From the NCBI RefSeq assembly GCF_020621385.1, contig NZ_JAESVA010000004.1, positions 310,001 to 374,000 of the forward strand: a DNA stretch of 64,000 nt. Direction: 5' to 3'. Below the pieces are notes generated by a model that had not been told where the DNA came from, searched no databases, and saw only the letters and a list, made by a program, of their open reading frames with translations. Made by a program: the position numbers and the translations under genes. Source of the DNA: Acidisoma cellulosilyticum (GTDB lineage Bacteria > Pseudomonadota > Alphaproteobacteria > Acetobacterales > Acetobacteraceae). This document shows, piece after piece, positions 34,955 to 44,122 of this stretch (the stretch's first letter is position 1; each line of letters begins with the position of its first letter).

Positions 34955-35927
34955 TACGCGGATCAATATATCGGCCGGCGCCAAAGCCCGGCCTCGCTCG
35001 GCTCTTCTGCAGAATTGGCGCCAGCACGTCGTCTATGCCGGCTTCGTCATCATCTTCATTTTCTTTGCGGTGACGCTGCAGGATCGTGGCTTTCTGCACG
35101 CGAACAACCTGCTGAACATCGCACGCCAGACGGCCATGGTGTCCGTCATGGCGGTGACGATGACCTTTGTTTTGTCCGCCGGCGAGATCGATCTCTCGGT
35201 CGGTTCCATCGCGGGCCTCGCGTCCGTCGTGACCGCAATGGGCGTCGGCAGTTTCGGGGTGATCGGCGGCATCGTCGGCGGCCTTGGCACCGGCCTGGTC
35301 ATGGGCCTCATCAACGGATTACTGACGACGACGATCGGCATTCCGTCCTTTCTGGTGACGCTGGCCATGATGGGTGTGGCGAGCGGCTCGGCGATGTGGA
35401 TCAGCAATACCGCTGCCGTGCCGATCATCGATCGCGCCTATAATTTCTCCTTCGGTTCCGGGAATATCGGGCCGGTCCCGACCTTGCTGATCTGGATGGC
35501 GGTTTTCGCGGTCATAGGTCATGTCGTCCTGCGGCGCACCAGTTTCGGCCGCAAGGTCCTGGCGACAGGCGGCAGTGAGGCGGCGGCGCGCTACAGTGGC
35601 GTCGATACGCGAAGCATCAAGCTTCGGGTGATGATGCTTTCCGCTCTGGCGGCGGCGGTGGCGGGGATGCTGTATGCGGGCCGGCTGCATTCCGGCCGCT
35701 TCCAACTCGGCGAAGGCGATGAGCTATCGGTCATCGCGGCGGCCGTTCTTGGCGGCACCAGCCTATTCGGCGGCAGGGGCACCGTCATCGGGTCTATCGT
35801 GGGGGCCCTCATGATCGGTCTGATCAATAACGGCCTGATCTTGATGGGGCTGGAATACAGCCAGCAGCTCGTGGCCCGCGGCATCATCATCATTCTGGCC
35901 GTGGCCGTGGCCGGGCGTAATCGCTGA
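34947..35927 (+). CDS. RbsC-type sugar ABC permease
   Basis: Inner-membrane permease of 326 aa with the signatures MTFVLSAGEIDLSVGSIAGL and LGGTSLFGGRGT. The start is a TTG at 34947 that lies inside the ATPase gene, behind AGGGAGGGCAAGG; there is no ATG nearby in frame outside the ATPase. It ends the isomerase/oxidoreductase/importer operon. Confidence 0.9.
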   Translation: MSDTRINISAGAKARPRSALLQNWRQHVVYAGFVIIFIFFAVTLQDRGFLHANNLLNIARQTAMVSVMAVTMTFVLSAGEIDLSVGSIAGLASVVTAMGVGSFGVIGGIVGGLGTGLVMGLINGLLTTTIGIPSFLVTLAMMGVASGSAMWISNTAAVPIIDRAYNFSFGSGNIGPVPTLLIWMAVFAVIGHVVLRRTSFGRKVLATGGSEAAARYSGVDTRSIKLRVMMLSALAAAVAGMLYAGRLHSGRFQLGEGDELSVIAAAVLGGTSLFGGRGTVIGSIVGALMIGLINNGLILMGLEYSQQLVARGIIIILAVAVAGRNR

Positions 35928-35971
35928 TCCTTGTGTCGAGGGGCCAGGATGCTCAAGGTCTCACGATAAGG

Positions 35972-36010
35972 CTAGCCGGAGGGGCTAGGAACGGCAGGAT
36001 CCGTCTGCCG
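35972..36010 (+). terminator. Two tandem hairpins after the third sugar importer
   Basis: CTAGCC-N5-GGCTAG (35972-35988) is followed closely by CGGCAG-N7-CTGCCG (35992-36010). They lie between the permease stop and the luxR-type gene and probably insulate the two units. Neither is followed by a T run. Confidence 0.45.
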
Positions 36011-36102
36011 AAGCCTTGGTGACGGCGAAGGGACTATGCTAGCCTCTTCAAAACAGTTTGGGGAACGACGGCACACGCGCTTCACTTTGGGGAGACAGCG
36101 CG

Positions 36103-36882
36103 ATGGATCAGCTTAGCCGGACCAGTTCAGCCCTGATCGAGCGTGAAGGGGTCTATGACTTTGATGCCATGCTCGACGAGATCGACAGCATTCGGTCCGT
36201 GGGCGATTTGGAGGCGCATCTGACGGGCCTGTCACAGCGACTGGGCTTTACCTATTTCTCCTATGTCCTCGCCGATCGCCGCCATCTTGATGGCGAGGCC
36301 TCCGGCCAGCCCATGTTCCTCACCAGCTATCCCAGCAAGTGGCGCAACCGATACCGCCGCCAGGACTATCACACCGTCGATACGGTGGTGACGCGCGGTC
36401 AGCTGGAGCGGAAGCCCTTCTTCTGGGGTGACAAGCCTTATCTGCGCGAGCTTTCCGGCCATCGTCGGAGGCTGTTCGATGAGGCAAGGGATTTCGGCAT
36501 CCAAAGCGGCTTCACGGTGCCGATCCATGGTCCACTCGGCGAATGCAGTCTGTTTTCGGTCTCGACCTCGGGCCCGATGGCGGAGCTGGAGACGGCCGTG
36601 AAGCGGTGCCGTTATTTTCTGCAGATCCTGGGGCCGAAAATCCACGCGGCCGCGATGGAAAACCTGGTCGATGACGGCGATCGTCAGGCCATACGGCTGA
36701 CGGACCATGAGCGCATCTGTCTGAGCTGGACGGTGCAAGGCAAGACGGCTTGGGAGATTGCCCAGATCATCGGCCGCAGCAAGCCGACGGTCGAGTATCA
36801 CTTGCAGAAGGCCATCAAGAAACTGGGCGCCACCAATAAGCTGCATGCGGCCTTCCGGGCCGTCCGGCTGGGGCTGATGTAG
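36103..36882 (+). CDS. LuxR-family regulator with autoinducer-binding domain (solo)
   Basis: A 259-aa two-domain regulator. The N-terminal domain keeps the acyl-homoserine-lactone pocket residues in exact TraR spacing: Trp80, Tyr84, Asp93, Trp108 and Gly136 (TraR W57, Y61, D70, W85, G113). Only TraR Pro71 is changed, to Thr94. The C-terminal GerE helix-turn-helix (LTDHERICLSWTVQGKTAWEIAQI) keeps Glu203, Leu207 and Gly213. No luxI-type synthase gene is in the window. The ATG 36103 gives the standard length; the frame opens at 36058. A CT-N12-AG palindrome lies 42 bp downstream, before the Liv-type operon that it probably controls. Confidence 0.92.
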   Translation: MDQLSRTSSALIEREGVYDFDAMLDEIDSIRSVGDLEAHLTGLSQRLGFTYFSYVLADRRHLDGEASGQPMFLTSYPSKWRNRYRRQDYHTVDTVVTRGQLERKPFFWGDKPYLRELSGHRRRLFDEARDFGIQSGFTVPIHGPLGECSLFSVSTSGPMAELETAVKRCRYFLQILGPKIHAAAMENLVDDGDRQAIRLTDHERICLSWTVQGKTAWEIAQIIGRSKPTVEYHLQKAIKKLGATNKLHAAFRAVRLGLM

Positions 36883-36924
36883 CTGAGGGCGAGCGGCCTT
36901 CACCAAGGCCTGCTGCCGCCAAAA

Positions 36925-36940
36925 CTATCATCTTTGATAG
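36925..36940. promoter_or_regulatory. lux-box-like palindrome
   Basis: CTATCATCTTTGATAG fits the CT-N12-AG layout of lux boxes and has 6-bp perfect arms (CTATCA, TGATAG). It lies between the LuxR gene and the binding-protein gene, 90 bp before the latter's ATG. A second, GC-rich palindrome, GGCGCG-N6-CGCGCC, follows at 36942-36959 and may be a hairpin in the leader. Confidence 0.6.
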
Positions 36941-37029
36941 GGGCGCGGAAATGCGCGCCGGTTATCCTGCCGGGACAAGGTGACCGGACTGCCCGAATGG
37001 CACCGGCGCGTTTCTTTGGGGGTATCAGC

Positions 37030-38304
37030 ATGCGCTTGGCCATCCCGTTCCGACATTCCAGGTCAGACCTCCTCAGCCGCGCCTTGCTGTCGCTCGGCCT
37101 GGTTGCCTGCAGCCTGCCGCTGCACAAGGCTTTCGCCGATGACAAGCTGGTCAAGATCGGCATCCTCGCCCAGATCACCGGCAAGTCGAGCGCTGACGGG
37201 CAGGAATCGGTGCGCGGCGCGCAGATGGCGATCGATGAGGTCAATGCTGCCGGCGGTATCGACGGCTATAAGTTCAAGCTTGTCGTCGGCGACGTGAAGG
37301 ACGGCTCGGCCGGTGATGTGACAAGCACGGTCGATCGGCTGCTGGGTGATGACGCTATTCAGTTCATGCTCACCGGCTATGCCAGCCTGACCAATTTCGA
37401 GCTGGATATGATGGCCGATGCCGACATGCCCTATATGCTGTCGGCGACCGCGACCCAAACCCGCGCGATCATTGCGCCCAATCCCAGCAAATACGCCTGC
37501 TGCTGGTCGCTGTCCCCGTCCTTTGATTCCTACGGAACCGACGTGACCAAACTGGCCGACAAGCTGCAGGCCGAAGGTAAGGTGAAGTTCGCGAGCAAGA
37601 AGGTCGCGATCATCTCCTCCGACAATGCCTATTCCAAGACCATTTCCGAGGCGATGAAGAAGACCTTCAAGGCGGACGGCTGGACCATTACGGTCGACGA
37701 AATGGTGCCTTTCGGTGAGGTGGATGATTGGCGGCCGATCCTGGCCAAGGTCCGGCAGGACCCTCCGGCGGTCGTCATCAATGCCGATTACCTGCCCAAT
37801 AATTCGGCGACCTTTTTGAAGCAGTTCCTGGAACAGCCGACCAATAGTCTGCTGTTTCTGCAATATGCACCGAGCGTGCCGGAATTCGTGACCTTGACCG
37901 GCAAGGCGTCCACCGGCGTCGTCTATGATCTGCTGGGCGGTGTTTTGACCACGCCGAAATTGCCGCTCTCGGCCGAGCTGCTGGCCAAGTTCAAACAGAA
38001 ATACGGTGTCGAGTCCGGCACCTATGGCATCGCCCTCTATGAGGAGATGCAGGTCTATTTCGCGGCGCTGCGCAAGGTGGGTGACCCGACCAATCACGGC
38101 GCGATCGAGGCCGCCATCGGCGCCACCGATATGCCGACGGCCGAAGGTCATCTGCAATTCGATCCGAAGACGCATCTCGCGGTGCAGGACGACAGCCATT
38201 ACCCGATCACCTTCTTCCAGATCTGGGACGGGAAGCGGATCATGATCTCGCCCGCGCAATACGCGACCGGCGACTTTCAGCTACCGCCCTGGATGAAGCC
38301 CTGA
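37030..38304 (+). CDS. Liv/Urt-type ABC periplasmic binding protein
   Basis: Periplasmic binding protein of 424 aa of the branched-chain amino acid/amide group. The signal peptide comprises RHSRSDLLSR, then ALLSLGLVACSLPLHKAFA with cleavage near residue 37. The mature protein starts DDKLVKIGILAQITGKSSADGQESVRGAQMAIDEVNAAGG, the classic LivK/AmiC opening. The ATG 37030 follows a GGGGG stretch; the upstream frame would lack a leader. It heads the operon of two ATPases, two permeases and three hydrolases. Cargo is probably an N-acylated amino acid or another amide, judged from those hydrolases. Confidence 0.9.
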   Translation: MRLAIPFRHSRSDLLSRALLSLGLVACSLPLHKAFADDKLVKIGILAQITGKSSADGQESVRGAQMAIDEVNAAGGIDGYKFKLVVGDVKDGSAGDVTSTVDRLLGDDAIQFMLTGYASLTNFELDMMADADMPYMLSATATQTRAIIAPNPSKYACCWSLSPSFDSYGTDVTKLADKLQAEGKVKFASKKVAIISSDNAYSKTISEAMKKTFKADGWTITVDEMVPFGEVDDWRPILAKVRQDPPAVVINADYLPNNSATFLKQFLEQPTNSLLFLQYAPSVPEFVTLTGKASTGVVYDLLGGVLTTPKLPLSAELLAKFKQKYGVESGTYGIALYEEMQVYFAALRKVGDPTNHGAIEAAIGATDMPTAEGHLQFDPKTHLAVQDDSHYPITFFQIWDGKRIMISPAQYATGDFQLPPWMKP

Positions 38305-38316
38305 TCCGGCGCTGAT

Positions 38317-39048
38317 ATGAGCATTCTGGAGGTTGTGGGCGTCAGTAAGCTTTTCGGTGCGTTGCGCGCTGTCGATGACGTCTCCTTCACGGTGGAGGCG
38401 GGGGAGATCTTCGGCATCGCCGGCCCCAACGGCAGCGGCAAAAGCACGCTGTTCAATACCATCTCCGGCATTCCCTTCGGGCCGGACGAAGGGCGCGTCG
38501 TCTTTCAGGGCCAGGATCTCAGCCGACTGAAGGGCCATGTCATCGCCCGCATGGGTCTGGCCCGGACCTTTCAGCGTGAGACCGCCTTCGACACGCTGTC
38601 GGTCTTCGAGAATGCGCTGATGGGCGCCAGCTACGGCCGTGCCGCGCGTGGGGCAGGGGCGGCGGAGGTCACCGAGGCATTGCAGTTCGTCGGCTTCGAT
38701 AAGGCGATGTTCCGGCGACCGGCGGCCGAGCTATCCGTCTATGACCGCAAATGCCTGATGCTGGCGACGGCGCTGGCCATGTCGCCGCGCATTCTACTGC
38801 TCGACGAACCGGCTTCCGGCCTCACGAAACCGGAGATCGAGGATTCCATCACGCTCATCCGCCGGATTGCCGGGCGCGGTATCACCATCCTGCTCATCGA
38901 ACATGTGCTGACCATGCTGCTGACGCTGTCGCAGCGGCTGATGGTGCTCAACCAGGGGCGTATGCTGATACTCGGCGAACCGGAGGAGGTGGTCCGGAAC
39001 CCCGAGGTTATCCGCGCCTATCTGGGTGACCGGAGACGTGCCGCGTGA
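38317..39048 (+). CDS. LivG-type ABC ATP-binding protein
   Basis: ATPase of 243 aa with Walker A GPNGSGKST near residue 35-43, a Q-loop in RTFQRETAF, a poorly conserved signature (ELSVYDRKCLMLA instead of LSGGQQ) and Walker B LLLDEPASGL. The altered signature is unusual for LivG, whose LSYGQQR is normally kept, and suggests asymmetric ATP hydrolysis with its partner. It overlaps the LivF-type gene by 4 bp. Confidence 0.9.
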   Translation: MSILEVVGVSKLFGALRAVDDVSFTVEAGEIFGIAGPNGSGKSTLFNTISGIPFGPDEGRVVFQGQDLSRLKGHVIARMGLARTFQRETAFDTLSVFENALMGASYGRAARGAGAAEVTEALQFVGFDKAMFRRPAAELSVYDRKCLMLATALAMSPRILLLDEPASGLTKPEIEDSITLIRRIAGRGITILLIEHVLTMLLTLSQRLMVLNQGRMLILGEPEEVVRNPEVIRAYLGDRRRAA

Positions 39049-39773
39049 GCACCTTGCTGGAAATCCGCGGGATCGAGACCGGCTATGGCCGTATCAAGAT
39101 CCTGCACGATGTCACCTTGGACAATGCCTCCGGCAATATCGGACTGTTCGGCCCCAATGGGCATGGCAAGACGACCTTGCTGCGCTGTGTCTCCGGCCTG
39201 CTGCGGGCCTGGCACGGTGAAATCCGCTTCGACGGTCAGGTCATCACCAATCTGCCGCCGCGCCGTATTGTGGAGCGCGGCCTTATCCACGTCTCCCAAG
39301 GCAATCGGTTGTTTCCGGACCTCACGATCCGCGAGACGCTGCGCCTTGGCGCCTTTCCGCGCCGCGCGCGGGCGCAGGAGGCGCAGAATATCGAGCGTGT
39401 CGCGGCCCTGTTCCCGAAGCTGCGGGAACGGTGGAGCCAGCGCGTGCGCACCTTGTCGGGTGGCGAGCGGCAGATGGTCTCGATCGCCGTCGCCTTGATG
39501 AGCGAACCGCGTCTGCTGATTCTGGATGAGCCGACACTCGGCCTGGCACCGCGCATCAAGGACGAGCTTTGCGACGCCATCAAGCTGATTTCGCAGGCGG
39601 GCGTGAAATTGGTGGTGGTGGAGCAGGACGTGGAATTCCTGCTCGACCTTGCCGACCACCTTTATCTCATCAATCACGGCGAGGTGGCGGCCGAGGTTCG
39701 GCCCGGCGACAGCATGAACCACGAGGCGATCATGGAGATGTATTTCGGCCGCCAGACGAGTGCGCTGACATGA
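39045..39773 (+). CDS. LivF-type ABC ATP-binding protein
   Basis: ATPase of 242 aa. Walker A reads GPNGHGKTT at about 36-44 with His in place of the usual Ala or Ser. The signature LSGGERQMVSIA and Walker B LLILDEPTLGLAP are intact, so it probably supplies the productive ATP site for the heterodimer with the LivG-type subunit. Overlaps of 4 bp on both sides show tight coupling. Confidence 0.92.
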   Translation: MSTLLEIRGIETGYGRIKILHDVTLDNASGNIGLFGPNGHGKTTLLRCVSGLLRAWHGEIRFDGQVITNLPPRRIVERGLIHVSQGNRLFPDLTIRETLRLGAFPRRARAQEAQNIERVAALFPKLRERWSQRVRTLSGGERQMVSIAVALMSEPRLLILDEPTLGLAPRIKDELCDAIKLISQAGVKLVVVEQDVEFLLDLADHLYLINHGEVAAEVRPGDSMNHEAIMEMYFGRQTSALT

Positions 39774-40654
39774 GCACCATTGTCGATATCGTCATGAGCG
39801 GTCTGTTCCAGGGGTCGCTTTATGCCATGATCGCGGTCGGGCTGGCGCTGGTCTGGACGACGATCGGCGTCTTCAACTTCGCCCATGGCGTGCTGATGAC
39901 GGTCGGCGCCTATATCGCCTGGCAACTCGCATCCTCCGACGCGCTCGGCCTGCCGATCTTCATCGCACTCCCCATCGCGCTGCTGGCCTCGGCGGCGATC
40001 GGCTTGTTGATGCAGGCGGCGATCGTGCGGCCCTTCATCGGCCGGCCTGATGTCGTGCTGCTGGCTGTCATCACAACCCTGGCAGCGGCGTCGATCTTCG
40101 AGAACGGTACTCTGCTGATATGGGGGCCGCGGCCGATGCAATTGCCGCCGCTGGCGGCCGGAACGGTGAAGATCATGGGTATCGGCATTTCCGCCCATCA
40201 GCTCATCATCATTCTCGTGACGCCGGTTATCCTGGCCGCGCTCTGGTTCTTTCTCACGCGCATGCGGCTGGGTCTGGCGTTGCGGGCGGTGGCACAGAAT
40301 GAGGACGCCTGCCATCTGGTCGGGCTGAATGTCGCGGCCCTGTATGGCCTCGCCTTCGGGCTGGCCGCGGCCCTCGCGGGGCTCGCCGGCATATTCCTTG
40401 GCGGGTTCACCTTCATGTCGCCGACCATGGGCAGCGAGCCGCTGTCCAAGGCCCTGGTCGTCGTCATCTTCGGCGGCCTCGGCACCATCGCGGGTCCGAT
40501 CTTCGCCGCCTATATCATCGCTTTCTTCGAGGCCATCAGCATCTATTTCATCGGCTTCTACTGGACGCCGGCGCTGCTGTTCGCCGTGCTCATCCTGACC
40601 TTGATGCTAAAGCCGGAGGGCCTGTTCTCGCGCCGCTCGCGGAGCCTGGCATGA
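39770..40654 (+). CDS. LivH-type ABC permease
   Basis: Inner-membrane permease of 294 aa with the family opening GLFQGSLYAMIAVGLALVWTTIGVFNFAHG, the internal RAVAQNEDACHLVGLNV cytoplasmic loop and the late VIFGGLGTIAGP segment. The ATG at 39770 overlaps the LivF stop (ATGA); the longer frame from 39569 is a shadow of LivF. It pairs with the LivM-type permease. Confidence 0.92.
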   Translation: MSTIVDIVMSGLFQGSLYAMIAVGLALVWTTIGVFNFAHGVLMTVGAYIAWQLASSDALGLPIFIALPIALLASAAIGLLMQAAIVRPFIGRPDVVLLAVITTLAAASIFENGTLLIWGPRPMQLPPLAAGTVKIMGIGISAHQLIIILVTPVILAALWFFLTRMRLGLALRAVAQNEDACHLVGLNVAALYGLAFGLAAALAGLAGIFLGGFTFMSPTMGSEPLSKALVVVIFGGLGTIAGPIFAAYIIAFFEAISIYFIGFYWTPALLFAVLILTLMLKPEGLFSRRSRSLA

Positions 40655-41637
40655 GCATGGGTGTGGGCATCGGGCGCCGGGAAATCACCGGTATGGTCGT
40701 GGGTGCCGTGGTGCTCGCCTTGCTGCCGATGGTGGTGCAGGACAGCTATTATCGGCATCTGCTGATCATGGTCTTCATCTACGGCATCGTGGCTTCGAGC
40801 TGGGATCTTAGCCTCGGCTATGCCGGCATCTTCAATTTCGGCCATATGGCTTTGTTCGGCATCGGCCTTTACACCTACGGTCTTGCCACGACATTGCTGG
40901 GAATAAGCCCCTGGATCGCGCTTCTGGCAGGGGGCGTTCTGGCGGCTTTGGCGGCCGCGCTGATTTCCCTGCCCATCCTGCGCCTCAAAGGGATCTATGT
41001 TGTGCTGGTCACCTTCGCCTTCGGGCAGCTGGTGGTGCAGCTCATCATCAGCCAGTCCGATTATACCGGCGGCAATCAGGGATTGGTGCGCATCCCGTCC
41101 TTCCATATCCCTGGCCATAATCTGATGCGGGACCACAAGCTCGGCTTTTACTATATCGCGCTCATCCTGCTCTGCTGCAGCACGGTCTTTCTGCGCCTGA
41201 TGGTGCGGTCCCGCCTGGGTCTCGCCATCCGGGCGCTGCGCGATAACGAGGAATATGCGACCAGCCGCGGCATCTCTATCTCCCGCCAGAGACTGATCAC
41301 CATGGCCGGCAGCGCGGTCTTCACCGGCCTCGCCGGGGCCTTCTACGGTGCCTATTTCCGCAATGCCTCGACCGATGTCTTCGGGGCCAGCCTGACGACG
41401 CTGCTGCTCAGCATGGTGCTGCTGGGCGGCATTTCGACCATCTACGGATCGCTGCTCGCTGCCCTGCTGCTCACCATCTTCTCGGAAATGATCGCGGGGC
41501 TGGGCGCCTGGCGCCCCATCGTCATCGGCGTGCTGATCATCCTCGTGATGCTCGCCTATCCCGGCGGTCTCTATGGCGCCATCGCGGCAGCCGCGCGGGC
41601 GCTGCGGCGATTGGGCCGAAGGCAGGCATCGCCATGA
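40651..41637 (+). CDS. LivM-type ABC permease
   Basis: Inner-membrane permease of 328 aa with SSWDLSLGYAGIFNFGHMALFGIG, LRLKGIYVVLVTFAFGQLV, the cytoplasmic RALRDNEEYATSRGIS loop and the final LLGGISTIYGS segment. It overlaps LivH and the following deacetylase gene by 4 bp each, so hydrolase synthesis is coupled to transport. Confidence 0.92.
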   Translation: MSMGVGIGRREITGMVVGAVVLALLPMVVQDSYYRHLLIMVFIYGIVASSWDLSLGYAGIFNFGHMALFGIGLYTYGLATTLLGISPWIALLAGGVLAALAAALISLPILRLKGIYVVLVTFAFGQLVVQLIISQSDYTGGNQGLVRIPSFHIPGHNLMRDHKLGFYYIALILLCCSTVFLRLMVRSRLGLAIRALRDNEEYATSRGISISRQRLITMAGSAVFTGLAGAFYGAYFRNASTDVFGASLTTLLLSMVLLGGISTIYGSLLAALLLTIFSEMIAGLGAWRPIVIGVLIILVMLAYPGGLYGAIAAAARALRRLGRRQASP

Positions 41638-42785
41638 ACGAGCTTGAGATCCTGGCACGACTGGTCAGCTTCGACACTACCAGCCGCAACAGCAATCTGC
41701 CGCTGATCGATTTCATCCGCGACTATCTGCTGGGTCTGGGCATCGCGTCTGTCATCATTCCTGACGCGACCGGCACCAAGGCCAACCTGTTTGCGACCAT
41801 CGGCCCTGCGGACCAGCCCGGCATCCTGCTCAGTGGCCACACCGATGTCGTGCCGGTCGATGGCCAAAGCTGGCGCAGCGATCCCTTTGAACTGACACGC
41901 GACGGCGACCGCGTCTTTGGCCGAGGTGTCGCCGACATGAAGGGGTTTCTGGCCTGCGCCCTGGCGATGGTCCCGCAGTTCCAGACCGTGGGCTTGCGCC
42001 GTCCCATTCATCTGGCGTTTTCTTATGATGAGGAAGTGGGCTGCTACGGCGTGCCCGGTATTCTCGCCCATATGCAAGCCCAAGGTCTGCAGCCCCAGAT
42101 CGCTTTCGTCGGCGAGCCGAGTTTGATGAAGATCGTCACCGGGCATAAGGGTAGTTGCGGCCTGCGGACAAGCGTGCAGGGGCTTGCCTATCACTCCTCC
42201 CGCACCGATCTGGGTGTCAACGCTATCTTCCACGCGGCGGAACTGTTGGCCTGGCTGCAGCGGCGCGCGACGATGCTGGCCGGGGACGCGGCCGAACAGG
42301 CGCCCTTCGACCCGCCCTACAGCACTATCGGGGTCGGCGTGATTCGCGGCGGCATCGCGCGCAATACCGTTGCCGATCTTTGCAGCTTCGACTGGGACAT
42401 CCGCGCGACACGCCCCAGACTGGTCGGGGAGATTGTCGGCGCATTGGAGCGTTTTGCTCAGGAAACCGTTTTGCCGGTGATGCGCCGAGGCCATGCCGGC
42501 AGCGCGATTGTGACGGAAATCGCTTACGATGTGCCGCCGCTTTTGCCGCAAAGCGACAGTCCGGCCGAGCAACTGGGCAAGCTTCTGGCACAGCGCAATG
42601 ATACCGCGACCGTCGCCTATGGATCGGAGGCCGGGTTCTTTCAGGGCGTCGGAATTTCGACCACCATCTGCGGACCCGGAAGCATCGACCAGGCGCATGC
42701 GGCCGATGAATGGATTTCGGTCGATCAATTGCGATCCTGCATGGGCTTTCTCGGCAGGTTGGACGCCTATGCGCGTGGAGGTTGA
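41634..42785 (+). CDS. M20 deacylase, acetylornithine deacetylase (ArgE) type
   Basis: Zinc-dependent hydrolase of 383 aa. Metal ligands and catalytic residues are visible: His69 and Asp71 (SGHTDVVP), Asp101 (ADMKG), Glu133-Glu134 (YDEEVG). The start (LARLVSFDTTSRNSNLPLIDFIRDYL) is typical of alphaproteobacterial ArgE. Its place in an importer operon suggests a catabolic N-acyl amino acid deacylase rather than arginine synthesis. It is translationally coupled to LivM. Confidence 0.9.
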   Translation: MNELEILARLVSFDTTSRNSNLPLIDFIRDYLLGLGIASVIIPDATGTKANLFATIGPADQPGILLSGHTDVVPVDGQSWRSDPFELTRDGDRVFGRGVADMKGFLACALAMVPQFQTVGLRRPIHLAFSYDEEVGCYGVPGILAHMQAQGLQPQIAFVGEPSLMKIVTGHKGSCGLRTSVQGLAYHSSRTDLGVNAIFHAAELLAWLQRRATMLAGDAAEQAPFDPPYSTIGVGVIRGGIARNTVADLCSFDWDIRATRPRLVGEIVGALERFAQETVLPVMRRGHAGSAIVTEIAYDVPPLLPQSDSPAEQLGKLLAQRNDTATVAYGSEAGFFQGVGISTTICGPGSIDQAHAADEWISVDQLRSCMGFLGRLDAYARGG

Positions 42786-42787
42786 CC

Positions 42788-44110
42788 ATGGCTGACGCAG
42801 AAGCCGATGCGGTTCGTGCGATCGTCGCCGAGGTCGACAGGGAGGCAGCCTTCCTGATCGATCTGACGCAAAGCCTGGTGCGCATCCCGACCGTCAATCC
42901 GAAATTCGAAACCGACCCGGCGCTCAACCGTGAAGCCGAACTGCAGCAGCATCTTCGCGGCATACTCGACGATATCGGCATGAGCACCGAAAGCTACGAC
43001 GTCTTTCCCGGACGGCCGAACCTGACCGGCCGTTTTGCGGGAAGCGAAGACCGCAGCTTGATCCTGTGCGGCCATGTCGATGTCGTGCCGGCGGGTGAGC
43101 GCGCGCAATGGTCCGTCGATCCCTTTGGCGCCGAAATCCATAACGGCCGGATTTATGGGCGCGGGTCGATGGATATGAAGGCCGGGGTGGCAGCGACCTT
43201 GGCCGTCGCGCGCGCGGTGCATCGGCTCGGCCTGACGCTCGAAGGCGCGCTGTCCATCCATGCCGTGGTGGACGAGGAAGCAGGCGGTTTCGGCGCCATG
43301 GATCTGGTGCGGCGTGGTGCGCGCGCTGCCGGCCTGATCGTGACCGAACCGACGGATGAGACGGTGCAGCCGGCGGAGGGCGGGCTGGAATGGGTGCGGG
43401 TGACGATCCCCGGCCGCAATGGCCATTCCGCCTGGCGCTATAACGAAATTTTTCCGCAGAGAGTATCGCCCGACCGTCTGACGCCGGCCGTGAACGCCAT
43501 CGACATTGCCGCGCGTTTCCTGACCGCTGTACGGGATCTGGAGCGGGACTGGACAACACGCAAGCCCGCCCACCCGCTTCTGCCCCCGGGCGTCAATACC
43601 ATCAGCCCCGGCGTGATGATGGCCGGATCCTCCCTGGGCCAGAACGGCCTGCCGCAGATCCTCACCAACCCGGCCATCATTCCCGATGTCGCCGTCATCG
43701 ACTTCGATATCAAGTTTCTGCCGAATGAGACATCGGCGCAGGTCCGCCGCGAATTCGAGGCTTTCGTTCTGGCCTTCTCGCAGCAGGACAGTTGGCTGCG
43801 CGACCATCCGATCAGGGTGCAATGGGAACTGGGTGGGCTGCATTTTCCGCCGCTGAATACGCCGACCGATCACCCGCTGGTACAGACGCTGGTGCGGCAT
43901 CGCGCGGAGCGCGCCATGGCGACGGAGGTCAAGGGCTTCGTCGCGGTCTGCGACGCCGCGCATTACGCGGGCGCCGGCATACCCGGCGTTATTCATGGCC
44001 CGATCGGCGCCGGGCTGCACGGCGTCGATGAATATGTCGATATCGCTTCGCTGATCTCGGTTGCACGTACGCTGGCCGCGACCGCCGTGACATGGTGCGG
44101 CATCAAATAA
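42788..44110 (+). CDS. M20 family deacylase/deformylase
   Basis: Second zinc hydrolase of the M20 family, 440 aa, only distantly related to its neighbour. His96 (LCGHVDVVPAG), Asp129 (GSMDMKAG) and Glu163-Glu164 (VVDEEAGG) form the di-zinc site. The small dimerisation domain contains an insertion (residues about 215-265, with AWRYNEIFPQR and PAHPLLPPGVNT), as in deacylases of the ArgE/DapE/ACY1 group. Two bases separate it from the first. Having two different deacylases points to two acyl positions or a mixed substrate pool. Confidence 0.88.
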   Translation: MADAEADAVRAIVAEVDREAAFLIDLTQSLVRIPTVNPKFETDPALNREAELQQHLRGILDDIGMSTESYDVFPGRPNLTGRFAGSEDRSLILCGHVDVVPAGERAQWSVDPFGAEIHNGRIYGRGSMDMKAGVAATLAVARAVHRLGLTLEGALSIHAVVDEEAGGFGAMDLVRRGARAAGLIVTEPTDETVQPAEGGLEWVRVTIPGRNGHSAWRYNEIFPQRVSPDRLTPAVNAIDIAARFLTAVRDLERDWTTRKPAHPLLPPGVNTISPGVMMAGSSLGQNGLPQILTNPAIIPDVAVIDFDIKFLPNETSAQVRREFEAFVLAFSQQDSWLRDHPIRVQWELGGLHFPPLNTPTDHPLVQTLVRHRAERAMATEVKGFVAVCDAAHYAGAGIPGVIHGPIGAGLHGVDEYVDIASLISVARTLAATAVTWCGIK

Positions 44111-44122
44111 GGGAGTGAAAGC

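Noticed and set aside
37063-38259. Minus-strand frame of 398 codons
   Set aside because: Antisense to the Liv-type binding protein with its signal peptide and conserved mature N-terminus.
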